Source of the DNA: Kangiellaceae bacterium
GTDB taxonomy: Bacteria; Pseudomonadota; Gammaproteobacteria; Enterobacterales; Kangiellaceae
Direction: 5' to 3'
Length of the DNA: 50,693 bases
Assembly (NCBI GenBank): GCA_016743995.1
Contig: JADGFG010000005.1
Coordinates: forward strand, 1 to 50,693
The position numbers and the translations under genes are program-made. Every line of letters starts with the position of its first letter. The first letter of the stretch is position 1. Below the pieces are notes generated by a model. It did not search any database. It was not told the origin of the DNA and saw only the letters and a list, made by a program, of their open reading frames with translations. Positions 18,229 through 28,900 of the stretch are shown here, in pieces.

Positions 18229-18966
18229 ATGCCTGATAACAGTGCAGAAATAAAGGGCAGTCTTTTTCCATTATCAGTCTTACACCTTGAAGATAATGAC
18301 CTGGAAAAACTGCAACAACAGCTTGAAAGTAAGGTACAACAGGCTCCAGCGTTCTTTTACCGAGCACCTATAGCGGTCAATATTGAAAAGCTTACTGATG
18401 CTGAATTGGATTTTGCCGAATTAAAACAAATTATTGAAGCAAAAGATTTTGTTTTTGTCGGTGTTTGTAATGCCGATGACGAGCAGAAACAACGGGCGCA
18501 TACCGCTGGTCTTGCAACTTTGCGTCAGAATACCCAACCATCCGCGAATAAATCAACGACAACTCGGGAGTCTTCGCCATCCGGTAAAAAAGCGTTGAGT
18601 GACGACAACACAGCAGGTTCATTCACTGGTAGCAAGATACTCAGACAAAACGTGAGATCCGGGCAACAAATTTATGCAAAAAATTCTGATTTAACCATTA
18701 TTGGCTCGGTAAGTAATGGCGCAGAAGTTATCTCGGATGGTAATATTCATATTTATGGCTCATTACGCGGAAGAGCTATTGCAGGTGCTACTGGTAACCT
18801 GGATTCAACGATTTTTTGTCACTCAATTCAGGCTGAGCTGGTTTCCATTGCTGGTCATTACTGGTTAAGTGAATCACTGCCAGAAGATAGTTGGAAAAAA
18901 CCAGTCTATATCAAACTAGAACAAGAGCAGCTGACGATACAGCCGCTCCCATCAATTAATCATTAA
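18229..18966 (+). CDS. minC: Septum-site inhibitor MinC
   Basis: MinC inhibits FtsZ ring formation away from mid-cell when recruited by MinD. The 245-aa protein has an N-terminal FtsZ-binding domain (residues 5-105), a variable Ser/Lys-rich linker (110-135) and a C-terminal beta-helix domain with VRSGQQIYA, SDLTIIGSVSNGAEVISDGNIHIYG split over two strands, and the conserved LRGRAIAGATG. The order minC-minD-minE with 13-bp and 2-bp gaps is the standard gammaproteobacterial operon. The region 18017-18228 upstream probably contains the promoter. Confidence 0.95.
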   Translation: MPDNSAEIKGSLFPLSVLHLEDNDLEKLQQQLESKVQQAPAFFYRAPIAVNIEKLTDAELDFAELKQIIEAKDFVFVGVCNADDEQKQRAHTAGLATLRQNTQPSANKSTTTRESSPSGKKALSDDNTAGSFTGSKILRQNVRSGQQIYAKNSDLTIIGSVSNGAEVISDGNIHIYGSLRGRAIAGATGNLDSTIFCHSIQAELVSIAGHYWLSESLPEDSWKKPVYIKLEQEQLTIQPLPSINH

Positions 18967-18979
18967 AGGAAACCATTTA

Positions 18980-19789
18980 ATGTCACGAGTCATCGTAGTT
19001 ACTTCTGGAAAAGGTGGAGTGGGAAAAACCACTTCAAGTGCCGCGATAGGTACCGGATTAGCGCTCAAAGGCCACAAAACTGTCATTATTGACTTTGACA
19101 TTGGTCTGAGAAATCTAGATTTGATTATGGGTTGTGAACGAAGAGTTGTTTATGATTTTGTTAATTTAATTAATGGTGAATCGAATATCACTCAAACATT
19201 AATTAAAGATAAACGCGTTGAAAACCTTTTTATTTTACCTGCCTCTCAAACCCGTGATAAAGACGCGCTGACAAAAGAAGGCGTCGGTAAAGTAATCGAC
19301 CAGCTGAAGCAAGATTTTGAATTTATTGTTTGTGATTCACCTGCAGGTATTGAAGCTGGTGCCATGATGGCACTATATTATGCTGATGAAGCCATTGTAA
19401 CGACTAACCCGGAAGTATCCTCCGTACGTGATTCGGATCGCATACTGGGCATATTACAGAGTAAATCGTTACGAGCTGAGTTGGGGCAGGATCCTGTCAA
19501 GGAACATTTATTGATTACTCGATACAACCCCGGGCGTGTAGATGAGGGAGAAATGTTAGGTGTCGAAGATATTAACGATATATTAGCCGTTAAATTACTG
19601 GGTGTTATTCCCGAATCTGCTGCCGTGCTTAAAGCGTCTAATCTGGGTGAACCTGTTGTTCTGGACAAAGATAGTGATGCTGGTCAGGCTTATGCTGATG
19701 CGATTGATCGATTGTTAGGCGAAGAAGTTGAGTTAAGGTTTTTAAATGCTGATAAAAAAGGCCTGCTCAAGCGCCTGTTTGGAGGATAA
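18980..19789 (+). CDS. minD: Septum-site ATPase MinD
   Basis: MinD is the ParA-type ATPase that binds the membrane, recruits MinC and oscillates with MinE. The 269-aa protein has the deviant Walker [10 protein letters not shown] (residues 10-18), the switch region [22 protein letters not shown] in two parts, VCDSPAGIE (Walker B-like), and the C-terminal amphipathic membrane-targeting helix ([11 protein letters not shown]). Length and motifs match E. coli MinD. It lies 13 bp after minC and 2 bp before minE. Confidence 0.97.
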   Translation: MSRVIVVTSGKGGVGKTTSSAAIGTGLALKGHKTVIIDFDIGLRNLDLIMGCERRVVYDFVNLINGESNITQTLIKDKRVENLFILPASQTRDKDALTKEGVGKVIDQLKQDFEFIVCDSPAGIEAGAMMALYYADEAIVTTNPEVSSVRDSDRILGILQSKSLRAELGQDPVKEHLLITRYNPGRVDEGEMLGVEDINDILAVKLLGVIPESAAVLKASNLGEPVVLDKDSDAGQAYADAIDRLLGEEVELRFLNADKKGLLKRLFGG

Positions 19790-19791
19790 TC

Positions 19792-20052
19792 ATGGCTTTA
19801 CTTGACTATTTTAAAAGCAAGAAAAAAAATACAGCTTCATTGGCCAAAGAGCGCCTGCAAATAATCGTAGCACATGAACGTAATAACAGGATGAGCCCAG
19901 ATTATTTGCCTGAATTAAAGAAAGACATACTTCAGGTTATTGCCAAATATGTCCAGATTGATGAAAATCAGGTGAGTGTAGAGTTTGATAAAGATGGTGA
20001 TCTGGCTGTGCTGGAGCTTAACGTTACCTTGCCGGGTAGCAAAACAGGCTAA
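19792..20052 (+). CDS. minE: Cell division topological specificity factor MinE
   Basis: The 86-aa protein stimulates MinD ATPase and confines MinCD to the poles. It has the N-terminal membrane-binding amphipathic segment (MALLDYFKS), the MinD-binding stretch [13 protein letters not shown], and the C-terminal dimerisation domain ending in a beta strand ([11 protein letters not shown]). It is the last gene of the min operon. The 153 bp after it, before arfB, show no clear terminator. Confidence 0.96.
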   Translation: MALLDYFKSKKKNTASLAKERLQIIVAHERNNRMSPDYLPELKKDILQVIAKYVQIDENQVSVEFDKDGDLAVLELNVTLPGSKTG

Positions 20053-20205
20053 CCAATTGATTGAAAACAATAAATTATAGTGGTTACGCAATGAGTTTCA
20101 TCAGTCACTGAAAAAGTGGTTGGTGTTAACTTCAACCAGGCATTAAGCTGACTGATTTTGTAGAATAGTCGGGTAAATTGGTGCGGTCAATCGGAGGTAA
20201 ATTCA

Positions 20206-20616
20206 GTGTGGCTTTCTTCAACAGTTGAATTAAAACAAGATGAAATAGAACTTATTGCCATCAGGGCACAAGGTGCTGGCGGCCAGAATGTTAATAAAGT
20301 TTCTTCTGCAATTCACTTAAGGTTTGATATCAGACAATCGTCTTTACCCGATTCGTATAAAGAAAAACTACTGGCTTTGCCCGATCAGAGAATTAGTAAA
20401 GACGGTGTTTTAATTATTAAAGCGCAAAAATATAGAACTCAGGACCGGAATCGAGATGATGCATTAAAGCGTTTATTCACGCTGATAAAGTTAGCGATAC
20501 ACGTTGATAAACCCCGAAAACGGACGCTTCCCAGTCGCGCCTCTCAAAAAAAGCAGCGGGATAAACAGACCAGGCATTCAAATAATAAGGCGTTACGTAA
20601 ACGAATTGACTATTAA
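20206..20616 (+). CDS. arfB: Alternative ribosome-rescue peptidyl-tRNA hydrolase ArfB (YaeJ)
   Basis: ArfB releases ribosomes stalled on mRNAs without a stop codon by hydrolysing the peptidyl-tRNA. The 136-aa protein has the catalytic GGQ (residues 25-27, in AGGQNVNKVSSAIHLRFD). Its C-terminal tail is very basic (residues 108-136, with KKQRDKQTRH and KALRKR); this tail inserts into the empty mRNA channel. The start is GTG 20206, with GGAGGT eight bases upstream. The short length and lack of a PrfA/PrfB N-terminal domain exclude ordinary release factors. Confidence 0.94.
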   Translation: MWLSSTVELKQDEIELIAIRAQGAGGQNVNKVSSAIHLRFDIRQSSLPDSYKEKLLALPDQRISKDGVLIIKAQKYRTQDRNRDDALKRLFTLIKLAIHVDKPRKRTLPSRASQKKQRDKQTRHSNNKALRKRIDY

Positions 20617-20785
20617 TTGAACTATTTGGTGGTGTTAATTTGTTTGCTATCTGTCTGATTTTTAACCAGTTTAGTGCGTGAAGTCGAGTTCAAGATTATT
20701 TCCAGAAAGACAGTTTTATCATTAAAACCAATGAAATCAATAGCTTTAATTATTAAAGTAACTGCTGATTAAATTCATAATCTTG

Positions 20786-20815
20786 TTGACAAGGGAAAAT
20801 CAGGCTGTTTATAAT
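20786..20815 (+). promoter_or_regulatory. Consensus sigma70 promoter of the cold shock gene
   Basis: TTGACA (20786-20791) and TATAAT (20810-20815) are both perfect consensus hexamers, separated by 18 bp. Transcription would start near 20822, giving a leader of about 160 nt before the csp ATG. Confidence 0.85.
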
Positions 20816-20821
20816 TCGGGC

Positions 20822-20985
20822 AGCTTGAAAGTAAGTCTTATATTTATTTATGCCATTTCGATGTTTTATCTTTAGTGTTTTATCTATAGTAGCTCGTCCT
20901 GTTCTAATTATAAGTAATTGTGACACTTTTAGCCAAAAGGCCCACCTGGCCCACATTACTCAATATTTATAAATAGGAAAAGATT
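20822..20985 (+). promoter_or_regulatory. Long 5' leader of the cold shock mRNA
   Basis: About 160 nt separate the predicted start of transcription from the csp ATG with no ORF. CspA-type mRNAs characteristically have such long leaders, which change fold at low temperature. I see no exact match to the E. coli cold box. The ribosome site is weak (TAGGAAAAG, seven bases before ATG). Upstream of the promoter, 20617-20785 holds nothing I can identify. Confidence 0.55.
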
Positions 20986-21192
20986 ATGTCTACTACTACT
21001 GGTACAGTTAAATGGTTTAATGAATCTAAAGGTTTTGGTTTTATTGAACAGGAAAATGGACCTGACGTTTTTGCACATTTTAGTGCAATCACAGGTTCAG
21101 GCTTCAAAACATTAGCTGAAGGTCAAAAAGTTGAATTTACTGTTACTCAAGGGCAAAAAGGTCCACAAGCAGAAAATATCGTAGCAGTTTAG
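20986..21192 (+). CDS. CspA-family cold shock RNA chaperone
   Basis: The 68-aa single OB-fold protein carries RNP1 (KGFGFIEQ, residues 15-22) and RNP2 (VFAHF). It binds single-stranded RNA and melts secondary structures, aiding translation in the cold. A start GTVKWFN and an end NIVAV are typical. It is flanked by a consensus promoter and a strong terminator, so it is monocistronic. The family has many paralogues, so the exact csp letter cannot be assigned. Confidence 0.95.
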   Translation: MSTTTGTVKWFNESKGFGFIEQENGPDVFAHFSAITGSGFKTLAEGQKVEFTVTQGQKGPQAENIVAV

Positions 21193-21261
21193 TTATTGAT
21201 AGATTTTGGTCTTCAGATTTTGTAGCGTATTTATTGTTTGTTACAATATCTGAAGTGAAAA

Positions 21262-21289
21262 GGCGAAAACTCAGGTTTTCGCCTTTTTT
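21262..21289 (+). terminator. Rho-independent terminator of csp
   Basis: GGCGAAAAC (21262-21270), loop TCAG and GTTTTCGCC (21275-21283) form a perfect nine-bp stem followed by six T. A preceding AAAA extends the pairing with the T tract, so it may act on both strands. Confidence 0.95.
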
Positions 21290-21391
21290 CTTTTCAGGTC
21301 CAGGTTGTTTTAAGCATTCATAAACCTGATAATACCAAGCTTGAATGAAAGACACGATTTCTTTCCCTATCCCATTTAACTCCGGCATTCC

Positions 21392-22780
21392 ATGAATAAA
21401 ACAGATTTCTCTACACTTAACCTTCAACCAGAACTGTTGAAGAATGTCTTGTCTTTGGGTTATGAAACAATGACGCCTGTTCAGGCGCAAAGTTTACCAC
21501 CTATTCTGCAAAAAAAAGATGTTATTGCACAGGCGAAAACCGGTTCTGGTAAAACCGCTGCATTTGGTCTTGGTTTGCTTAGCTTGCTAAAAGTGAGCCA
21601 GTTTCGTATTCAGGCTTTGATTATATGCCCTACTCGAGAGTTGGCCGATCAGGTCGCCAAAGAAATTCGTAAGCTGGCAAGAACAATTCATAATGTTAAA
21701 GTGCTTACTTTGTGTGGTGGCGCGCCATTTGGTCCACAGATTGGTTCTCTGGAACATGGCGCTCATATTATTGTTGGTACCCCGGGTCGAATAGAAGAAC
21801 ATCTGACTAAAAACACCCTAAATCTTGCTCACTTAAACCTGTTGGTACTCGATGAAGCCGATCGCATGCTTGAGATGGGCTTTCAGAGTTCGATCGATGC
21901 CATTATTGAGCGGACGCCAGTAAATCGTCAGACCTTGTTGTTTAGCGCAACTTATCCAGAGGAAATTCAGAAAATATCGCAAGATATCATGCGTCAGCCA
22001 GTAATGATTACTGTTGAAGCTGAGCATGATCATCATAGTATTACTCAACATTTTTTTAAAGTTGACGATAATCAACAACGAATGAAAGCGTTACGACTTT
22101 TGCTATTAGATTCTCGACCTGAATCAACCGTCGTATTTTGTAATACCAAGCGTGAAACACAGGAAATTGCTAATAGATTGGCCGGCGAAGGCTTTAGCGT
22201 ACTTGCTCTGCATGGAGATCTGGAGCAAAAGGAGCGTGATCAGACATTGGTTCAGTTTGTTAATAAGAGTATTTCAATCCTTGTCGCGACAGATGTGGCA
22301 GCAAGAGGACTGGATATTGATTCGCTGGATTTGGTTATTAATTACCAGGTTGCTCGTGATACGCAAGTCCATATTCATCGAACCGGCCGTACAGGACGAG
22401 CAGGTAAGCAGGGCGTAGCCTGTTCATTATATGATGATAGTGAAGGTTACAAGGTTGCATTAATCGGTGATTATCTGGACCGTATTATTGAATCTGAAGT
22501 GCTTCCTGCGGAGCGATCACTAAAATCACTGCCCATAACGTCGTCAATGGTCACTCTACAGATTGATGGTGGTAAAAAACAAAAGCTTCGCCCTGGTGAT
22601 ATTCTGGGGGCTTTAACGGGAGCCAATGGAGTTAAGGGAAATCAGGTGGGTAAGATACAGGTTTTCAGTCAACGAGCTTATGTTGCGGTTTCTAAAGAGG
22701 TTGTCAGTCATGCGTTAAATAAGCTGGAAACAGGCAAAATGAAAGGGCGTGCCTTCAGAGTAAGAATACTTAAAAGCTAA
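21392..22780 (+). CDS. dbpA: ATP-dependent RNA helicase DbpA
   Basis: DbpA is a DEAD-box helicase that helps assemble the large ribosomal subunit by acting at 23S rRNA hairpin 92. The 462-aa protein has the Q motif, motif I AKTGSGKT (about 48-55), GG and TPGR motifs, DEAD (motif II, in VLDEADRML), SAT (motif III), and RGLDID and HRTGRTGRAG (motifs V and VI). The last 75 residues form the DbpA-type RNA-binding domain (KKQKLRPGDILGALTG). The length and this domain separate it from other DEAD-box helicases. It lies just after the csp terminator. Confidence 0.93.
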   Translation: MNKTDFSTLNLQPELLKNVLSLGYETMTPVQAQSLPPILQKKDVIAQAKTGSGKTAAFGLGLLSLLKVSQFRIQALIICPTRELADQVAKEIRKLARTIHNVKVLTLCGGAPFGPQIGSLEHGAHIIVGTPGRIEEHLTKNTLNLAHLNLLVLDEADRMLEMGFQSSIDAIIERTPVNRQTLLFSATYPEEIQKISQDIMRQPVMITVEAEHDHHSITQHFFKVDDNQQRMKALRLLLLDSRPESTVVFCNTKRETQEIANRLAGEGFSVLALHGDLEQKERDQTLVQFVNKSISILVATDVAARGLDIDSLDLVINYQVARDTQVHIHRTGRTGRAGKQGVACSLYDDSEGYKVALIGDYLDRIIESEVLPAERSLKSLPITSSMVTLQIDGGKKQKLRPGDILGALTGANGVKGNQVGKIQVFSQRAYVAVSKEVVSHALNKLETGKMKGRAFRVRILKS

Positions 22781-22826
22781 TCATTAATCGACAATAGAGT
22801 TTCAGTAAACTGGATTTTTAAACCGT

Positions 22827-25148
22827 TTAAAAAACAGTACCAACAAACAGGTAGAGGCTATGGTCGCCAGTGCTAGCCCTGCCATAGGCCAGTATAACGG
22901 GGCCAATATTTGAATCTACACCTATAGATATACTGCCGGATGTAATGGCGTCATCAAAATTGACGTCTTTACGTCGACCCCAGACATTACCTTTTTCCAA
23001 TGATAGCCCCAGATAAACGGGAAACTGAAATGCGCCAAAATCATTGTTTTTCATTCTGTAGTTATAGAGTAATGCGGCAAATGCTTTATAGCGACTTGAA
23101 AATTGATTTCTGTTGAAACCAGACAGATTGCGATACCCTCCCAAATCTTGAACTACGGTTGGTAGCTGCAGGTCAGAATCAGTTCCACCCAGTACCACGT
23201 GGGTAGCGATACTATGCCGTTCGGACCAACTGGTTGCCCCAATCCATTCAAATGATGCAGCATCACTGGTTTCTTTTGAATTGGCTCCCTTTTCATGAGC
23301 TCTCAAATATTTCAGGTTAAAAACCTGGCCTCTGGTTGGGAAAAAAATATTATCCAGCGTGTCATGTCCCAGCTGCAAATAAGGACCATAGCTCTTAATA
23401 TCTACCTCTCCATCAAATCCGATAATATCGATATTTCCACGTGAGCCTTCGTAACCCAGGCTTGCGATAGACTGAGTATTTATATTCCACCCTAATTCAG
23501 TTTCTGTATAAAAATTGGTGTATTCAGTCTGGATAAACTCTAGTTGTTTTTCAGTGTCATTGATATAAAAATTGCGTTGGTGTTGCGTGTAACCCAGTTC
23601 TGATCGCCAGTAATATTTTTGCTGATTATCAAATGGGGTATAAAATTCGGTGCTGATATCTGTTCGAGTTCCAAAGATGAATTCACTTCGCCACTCGGCG
23701 CCAAATCGATTAATATCAGTTAACGTATAACCCGCGCCCAGTGCAATATCCGAATCACCATCCAGTGACTCTTCAATACTAAGCATCATGTCCAGAAAGC
23801 CTGGTCCCCAGGATTTTTCTTTGACGGTGATGATTAAAGTATTCTCCCCATTTTGCTGTTCAATTTCATAGTCAACTCTTTCGTAAACATCTTGAGAATA
23901 CAGGCGCTTGATATCGGCTTCCAGGGCACTCTGGCTATAAGTCGTTCCTGGTTTAATTCTCAGCGCATTGCGAATAATGTTTTTATCTAGTCGGGTGTTT
24001 GTCACAATTTTTATTTTATCCACCAGAAGATTTTTTTCAAGCTTCAATGAATCACGTTTTTGTGCTTTTTCAAAAACGTATTCTGCGTAGAGTTCCTTGC
24101 TTAAACTGAATTTGATCAGTTCGTGGTGTAGTTCTTTTGCGGCAGCAGTCCCTAGCGGCAATCCGTCCTTAATCTTTTCGAAATCTCCTGTGCCGATATC
24201 TGAGACGTTGGGCTTGATCAATATATCCAGCTCATTAAGTTTTTTCTTTTGAATAGTCGAGCTCGTATTGGTCATATGGGTGACGAGTTGGGCAATAATT
24301 GAAAGGTAAGAATCAAGTTCTGACTCTGGGCTGAGCTGGGTGCCAATGTCGACAGCGATAATAATATTCGCCCCCATTTCATTTAGCACATCAATCGGCA
24401 GGTTATTGGTAATACCACCATCGGCCAATAATTTACCATCATAAGCGACCGGTTTTAATACGCCCGGCACAGCCATGCTGGCATGCATTGCCGTGACCAG
24501 ATTTCCGCTTTTAAAAATATAAGGTTTCATATCACCTAAATTGAGCGCAACAGCACGAAAAGGGATAGGAAGTTCGTCAAAATCATTCACATTAATCAGG
24601 TTTTTTGTAGACTGCCTGAGTAGTCTCGCCATACTTTCACCCTGTATATAACCCGAGGGAAGTTTGATTTTTTCTCCGTCGAATCCAAGATCAGCATCAA
24701 TTTGAAATTTATCTCTGATTTTTTTGTTTCTATAAGATAAATCACTTCGTTTTATTTTGTCCGAGTAACCACTCTTCCAGTCAGTTGATAGAAATAGCTG
24801 TTCAATTTCAGTGGCAGTCAAACCTGTTGCATAGAGCCCACCAATATAGGCACCTACAGAAGTGCCGGCGATATAGTCAATGGGTATGTTGAGCTCTTCC
24901 AGGACTTTCAGCACTCCAATGTGAGCAGAGCCTTTTGCACCGCCTCCACCTAAAGCGAGACCTATCTTACGACGAGATTTATTTCGGTTAAAAGCAGTGC
25001 TTTTTTCAATGTCATTTACCTTGATTAATCGTTCGGTTTTATCGGTTTCTGTTGCCTGCAAATGAGAGCAAAATAAAGCAATAGATGAGACAAATAAAAA
25101 TGATAATAAATTTTGAATAGTGAATGAACTGGTGGATTTTTGAGACAA
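22827..25148 (-). CDS. Patatin-like phospholipase fused to POTRA and outer-membrane barrel (PlpD-like)
   Basis: The 773-aa protein has a signal peptide (residues 1-31), a patatin domain (about 60-340) with the oxyanion loop GGGGAKG (67-73), nucleophile elbow GTSVG (Ser 97) and catalytic DGG (Asp 243), then a POTRA domain (about 375-450) and an Omp85-like barrel (460-773) ending in GTVF. This is the type Vd autotransporter layout of PlpD-family lipases; the patatin domain may remain anchored at the surface or be released. The start is TTG 25148, preceded by GGGAGAG on the minus strand. The neighbours give no functional link. Confidence 0.93.
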   Translation of the reverse strand: MSQKSTSSFTIQNLLSFLFVSSIALFCSHLQATETDKTERLIKVNDIEKSTAFNRNKSRRKIGLALGGGGAKGSAHIGVLKVLEELNIPIDYIAGTSVGAYIGGLYATGLTATEIEQLFLSTDWKSGYSDKIKRSDLSYRNKKIRDKFQIDADLGFDGEKIKLPSGYIQGESMARLLRQSTKNLINVNDFDELPIPFRAVALNLGDMKPYIFKSGNLVTAMHASMAVPGVLKPVAYDGKLLADGGITNNLPIDVLNEMGANIIIAVDIGTQLSPESELDSYLSIIAQLVTHMTNTSSTIQKKKLNELDILIKPNVSDIGTGDFEKIKDGLPLGTAAAKELHHELIKFSLSKELYAEYVFEKAQKRDSLKLEKNLLVDKIKIVTNTRLDKNIIRNALRIKPGTTYSQSALEADIKRLYSQDVYERVDYEIEQQNGENTLIITVKEKSWGPGFLDMMLSIEESLDGDSDIALGAGYTLTDINRFGAEWRSEFIFGTRTDISTEFYTPFDNQQKYYWRSELGYTQHQRNFYINDTEKQLEFIQTEYTNFYTETELGWNINTQSIASLGYEGSRGNIDIIGFDGEVDIKSYGPYLQLGHDTLDNIFFPTRGQVFNLKYLRAHEKGANSKETSDAASFEWIGATSWSERHSIATHVVLGGTDSDLQLPTVVQDLGGYRNLSGFNRNQFSSRYKAFAALLYNYRMKNNDFGAFQFPVYLGLSLEKGNVWGRRKDVNFDDAITSGSISIGVDSNIGPVILAYGRASTGDHSLYLFVGTVF

Positions 25149-25363
25149 AAAACTCTCCCGCTATTATTGTTTTTATGATTTCATATTATCTTTTATGAAG
25201 TCTATTCTATCATCTTAATTTGAAGACGGTTTGCCATTTTTTTACAGAAAAGGTCTTTAATTGAACGCGTAAAAGTATGGCTTTTGTGACGTTGTTCTCT
25301 CTAATAATTAGTCAATTAATTTGAACGTAGAGAAAAAATACTTCCACGTTAATTGAGTGCCTT

Positions 25364-25424
25364 GAGAACTGGTTAAAACTAAATATACAACATTTATGTG
25401 AGCCAGTTCTCGTTTTGTTTTTTT
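25364..25424 (+). terminator. Orphan terminator-like hairpin in a gene-free region
   Basis: GAGAACTGG (25364-25372) pairs perfectly with CCAGTTCTC (25403-25411) across a 30-nt loop and is followed by GTTTTGTTTTTTT. The polarity is plus strand, but no plus-strand gene lies upstream for over 2.5 kb; the phospholipase gene runs away from it. It may end an unannotated small RNA. Confidence 0.55.
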
Positions 25425-25915
25425 ATTTCCGCACTAAATATTTTTTACTTAAATCTGATGGTTACGTCTATAATAAGAAGCAAGTTTAATAGCAAAACAG
25501 TATATAGTGTCTGGAGAAAAAAAATCCTATAAAAAATATTTTCAACAAATTAAAATGCTGAGAGCGTGTTAAATTATTTGTTCTTTATCAAATTTTTAGT
25601 TTTCGTCTGTTTCTTGCCTTTTTATATTTCAAACATCTCATTTTTTATTTTGTTTTTATAACACTGTCATTATTTTATGTTCCTAATTAAATTACGTATT
25701 TGAAATTGCTAGATATAAAATTCCCACTTTATTTTGGTAAAAATTACACATCCTGATTATCTATTGCACACAATAAATAAATTATGATATCTCTATAAGT
25801 AGTCCGAGAAAAAAATTCGGACATTTAAACAGTTTTTTCTTTACGTCTTACAAGGAGAATTTTCAAAAAAGAACGCTGTTGTTAATATTATAATAATAGA
25901 TAAGGGTACCAAATA
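25425..25915 (+). other. AT-rich leader region of the first collagenase gene
   Basis: This stretch has no credible ORF. It contains a small hairpin (GTCCGA 25802-25807 with TCGGAC 25817-25822) and an isolated Shine-Dalgarno-like AAGGAG at 25851 with no start codon behind it. No strong promoter hexamer pair was found by eye. Confidence 0.4.
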
Positions 25916-28900
25916 ATGAAAAACAATAAACTACTCTTTGCTGTATCAGCAATGCTGATGGGGATCAGCGCTAACATTCAGGCTGCTTCTATGCAGTCTG
26001 GGCCAGACTCTCCACAAAAGCCGATTCAGACAAAGTCATCTCATGGTCATCATGAGGCTCACGAAGCTCACGCTCCTTCTTCAGAAACCATTTACAGTCA
26101 AAATGCATCACCGCAAACTCAAACCATGTCAATTTCAGCTTTTGGTGCGGCGGCACCAGCGGCGGCTTGTAATGTCAATGCGTTTGCTACTTCAAACTCA
26201 ACCACATTAATTAATGAAATCAAAACCCAGGGCGCAACCTGCGTTAATGAGTTATTTAATGCCGCTTCAAATATTCAGGTAACCGCTTTTAGCTCTGACA
26301 ACGTGTATTCAGTGGCTAACCACACGGCCAGCCTGGCCGGTTCTTACACGGGTAATGGTAGTCCAGACATGGAAGCGCTTTATTTATATATCCGTGCTGG
26401 TTACTACGTTGAGTTTTATAACAACGGTGTTTCTTTTGTCTCATGGGTAAAACCAGCAGTTAAAGGAGCTATTGACGCTTTTGTTAATAATTCACATTTT
26501 TATGATAACAACGATAACCACGGTAAAGTTCTGCAGGAAGTGATTACCTGTATGGACAGCTCTGAACAGCAAGATGTGTATCTTCCTGTTGTTAAAGAGT
26601 GGTTAAGTCGCTGGAACCAGAGTTATGCGACAAGCTGGAACATGCGCTCAGCGGTTAACGGTATTTTCACCGTATTATTCCGTGGCCAGTACAACAATAA
26701 CTTTAAATCGATGGTTGCTACTGATACGACCCTGGTTGCTCGCCTGAGAAGTTTCTCAGAAAGCACCTGGATGGTAAACAGCGAAGCAGAATACCTGATT
26801 GCTAACGCGGCGCGTGAACTGGGTCGATTAAAAATGTACACCGGCGCTTCTATCCAGAGTAGTGTAGACGCGGGATTGAACTCAGTCTTCAAGTCGATGG
26901 GTTATGTTATGTATGGCTATGGTGACGCTGTCTGGTTAGGCGCTGCGGATACTGCTGACTATTATGGTAACTGTGCTGACTATGGTATTTGTGGATATGG
27001 CGCCCAATTAGAGTCTCAGGCTTTATCACAAACTTATACCTGTAGTTCAACCATCAAAATTCGTTCTCAGAATATGACTGCTGCACAGCATTCTGCAGCC
27101 TGTTCAAAAATGGGATATGAAGAAAACTACTTCCATAGTAAGTTGCAAACTGGAAATTCACCAATTCCTGGCGATGTTAACACGCAATTACAAGTTAACA
27201 TTTTCGACAGTGATACGGATTATGGTAAATATGGTGGACCAATCTTTGATATTAATACCAACAATGGTGGTATGTATCTTGAGGGTAACCCTGGACTGGC
27301 TGGTAACGTTCCTAATTTTGTTGCCTATGAAGCCAGTTATGCTAATGCCGATCACTATGTCTGGAACCTTGAGCATGAGTATGTTCATTATCTTGACGGC
27401 CGTTTTGATCTGGCTGGTGACTTTAATGCACCGACTGCAAAAGTTGTCTGGTGGGCTGAAGGGGTTGCGGAATATGTCGCAAACCAGGATAACAATCAGC
27501 GTGCCTACGATACCATTCACGATGGTACTACCTTTGGATTATCAACGATCTTTGCCACAACCTATGATGGTTTTGACCAGGATCGAATTTATCGCTGGGG
27601 TTATCTCGCAGTTCGCTTCATGTTTGAAAGACATTTCACTGAAGTTCAGGCGATGAGAAATGAAACCCGTGCCGGTAACTGGAGCGCTTATCAGTCACGC
27701 GTTAATAGTTGGGCAAATAACTACAGTAACGAGTTTAATTCGTGGTTACAAACAGTGACACCTGGTACAACTAACCCGCCAGGAAATGTTGCGCCAACAG
27801 CCAGCGCTAATGGTCCTTACTCAGGTACGGCTAATGGCAGTATTGCTTTCAGCAGTGCCGGTTCTACTGATAGTGACGGTACGATTACCAGCTACAGCTG
27901 GAATTTTGGAGATGGTGCAAGTAGCACACAGGCCAATCCGAGCCATAGTTATGCATCTGCTGGAAACTATACCGCGACCCTTACGGTCACGGATGACAAA
28001 GGCGCTACAGGTTCTGCAACAGCGACAGTAACGGTTAATGCTTCTGGCGGTAATGAAATTACCAATGGTGGATCAGTTACCGGCTTATCAGCTAATACGG
28101 GTCAAACGACTGCAGCTTACTTTATTGATGTGCCTTCAGGTGCAACTAACCTTGTAATTGCCATTAGTGGTGGTTCTGGTGACGCCGATCTTTATACGCG
28201 TCAGGGTAGTGCGCCAACATCAGGTAGCTATAACTGTCGTCCATACGCTGGTGGTAATAACGAAACCTGTACTGAAGCAAATCCAACTGCTGGTCGCTGG
28301 TACATGAATGTTGAAGCTTACAGCACATTCTCTGGTGTGACATTAACCGCCAGTTACGATGCAGGACAAGGTAGTAATGTCGCTCCAACTGCGGTAGTTA
28401 ATGGTCCTTACTCTGGTGATGTTAACGCTTCAATCAGCTTTAGCAGCAACGGTTCTAGTGATAGCGATGGTAGTATTGCTTCTTATAGCTGGGACTTTGG
28501 TGATGGAGCGACTAGTACTTCAGCAAACCCGGCACATGCTTATTCGTCAGCGGGTAACTTTACAGTAACTCTGACTGTCACTGATGATGGTGGTTTAACT
28601 CACAGTGCATCAACTTCAGCAACAATCAGTTCTGGACCTCAAAACACACCACCCGTTGCCTATGTGAATGGGCCCTATTCTGGTGATGAAGGCGTAGCGG
28701 TTGCATTTAGTAGTGCTAATTCATATGACCCTGATGGTTCGGTTGCTTCGTACAGCTGGGATTTTGGAGATGGTTCAAGTAGTTCACAGGCCAACCCAAA
28801 TCATACTTACGCTGCAGCAGGCACTTATAACGTCACCTTAACCGTTACTGATAATTCTGGCGCTTCGGTTTCAGATACTACAACGGCTTCAATCAATGGT

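Noticed and set aside
25851-25856. Strong Shine-Dalgarno-like AAGGAG upstream of the first collagenase
   Set aside because: No start codon lies at a suitable distance; the true start is at 25916 with its own ribosome site.
27117-27656. 179-aa ORF inside the first collagenase gene
   Set aside because: It is an alternate frame of the catalytic domain with low-complexity hydrophobic sequence; the collagenase frame is clearly the coding one.
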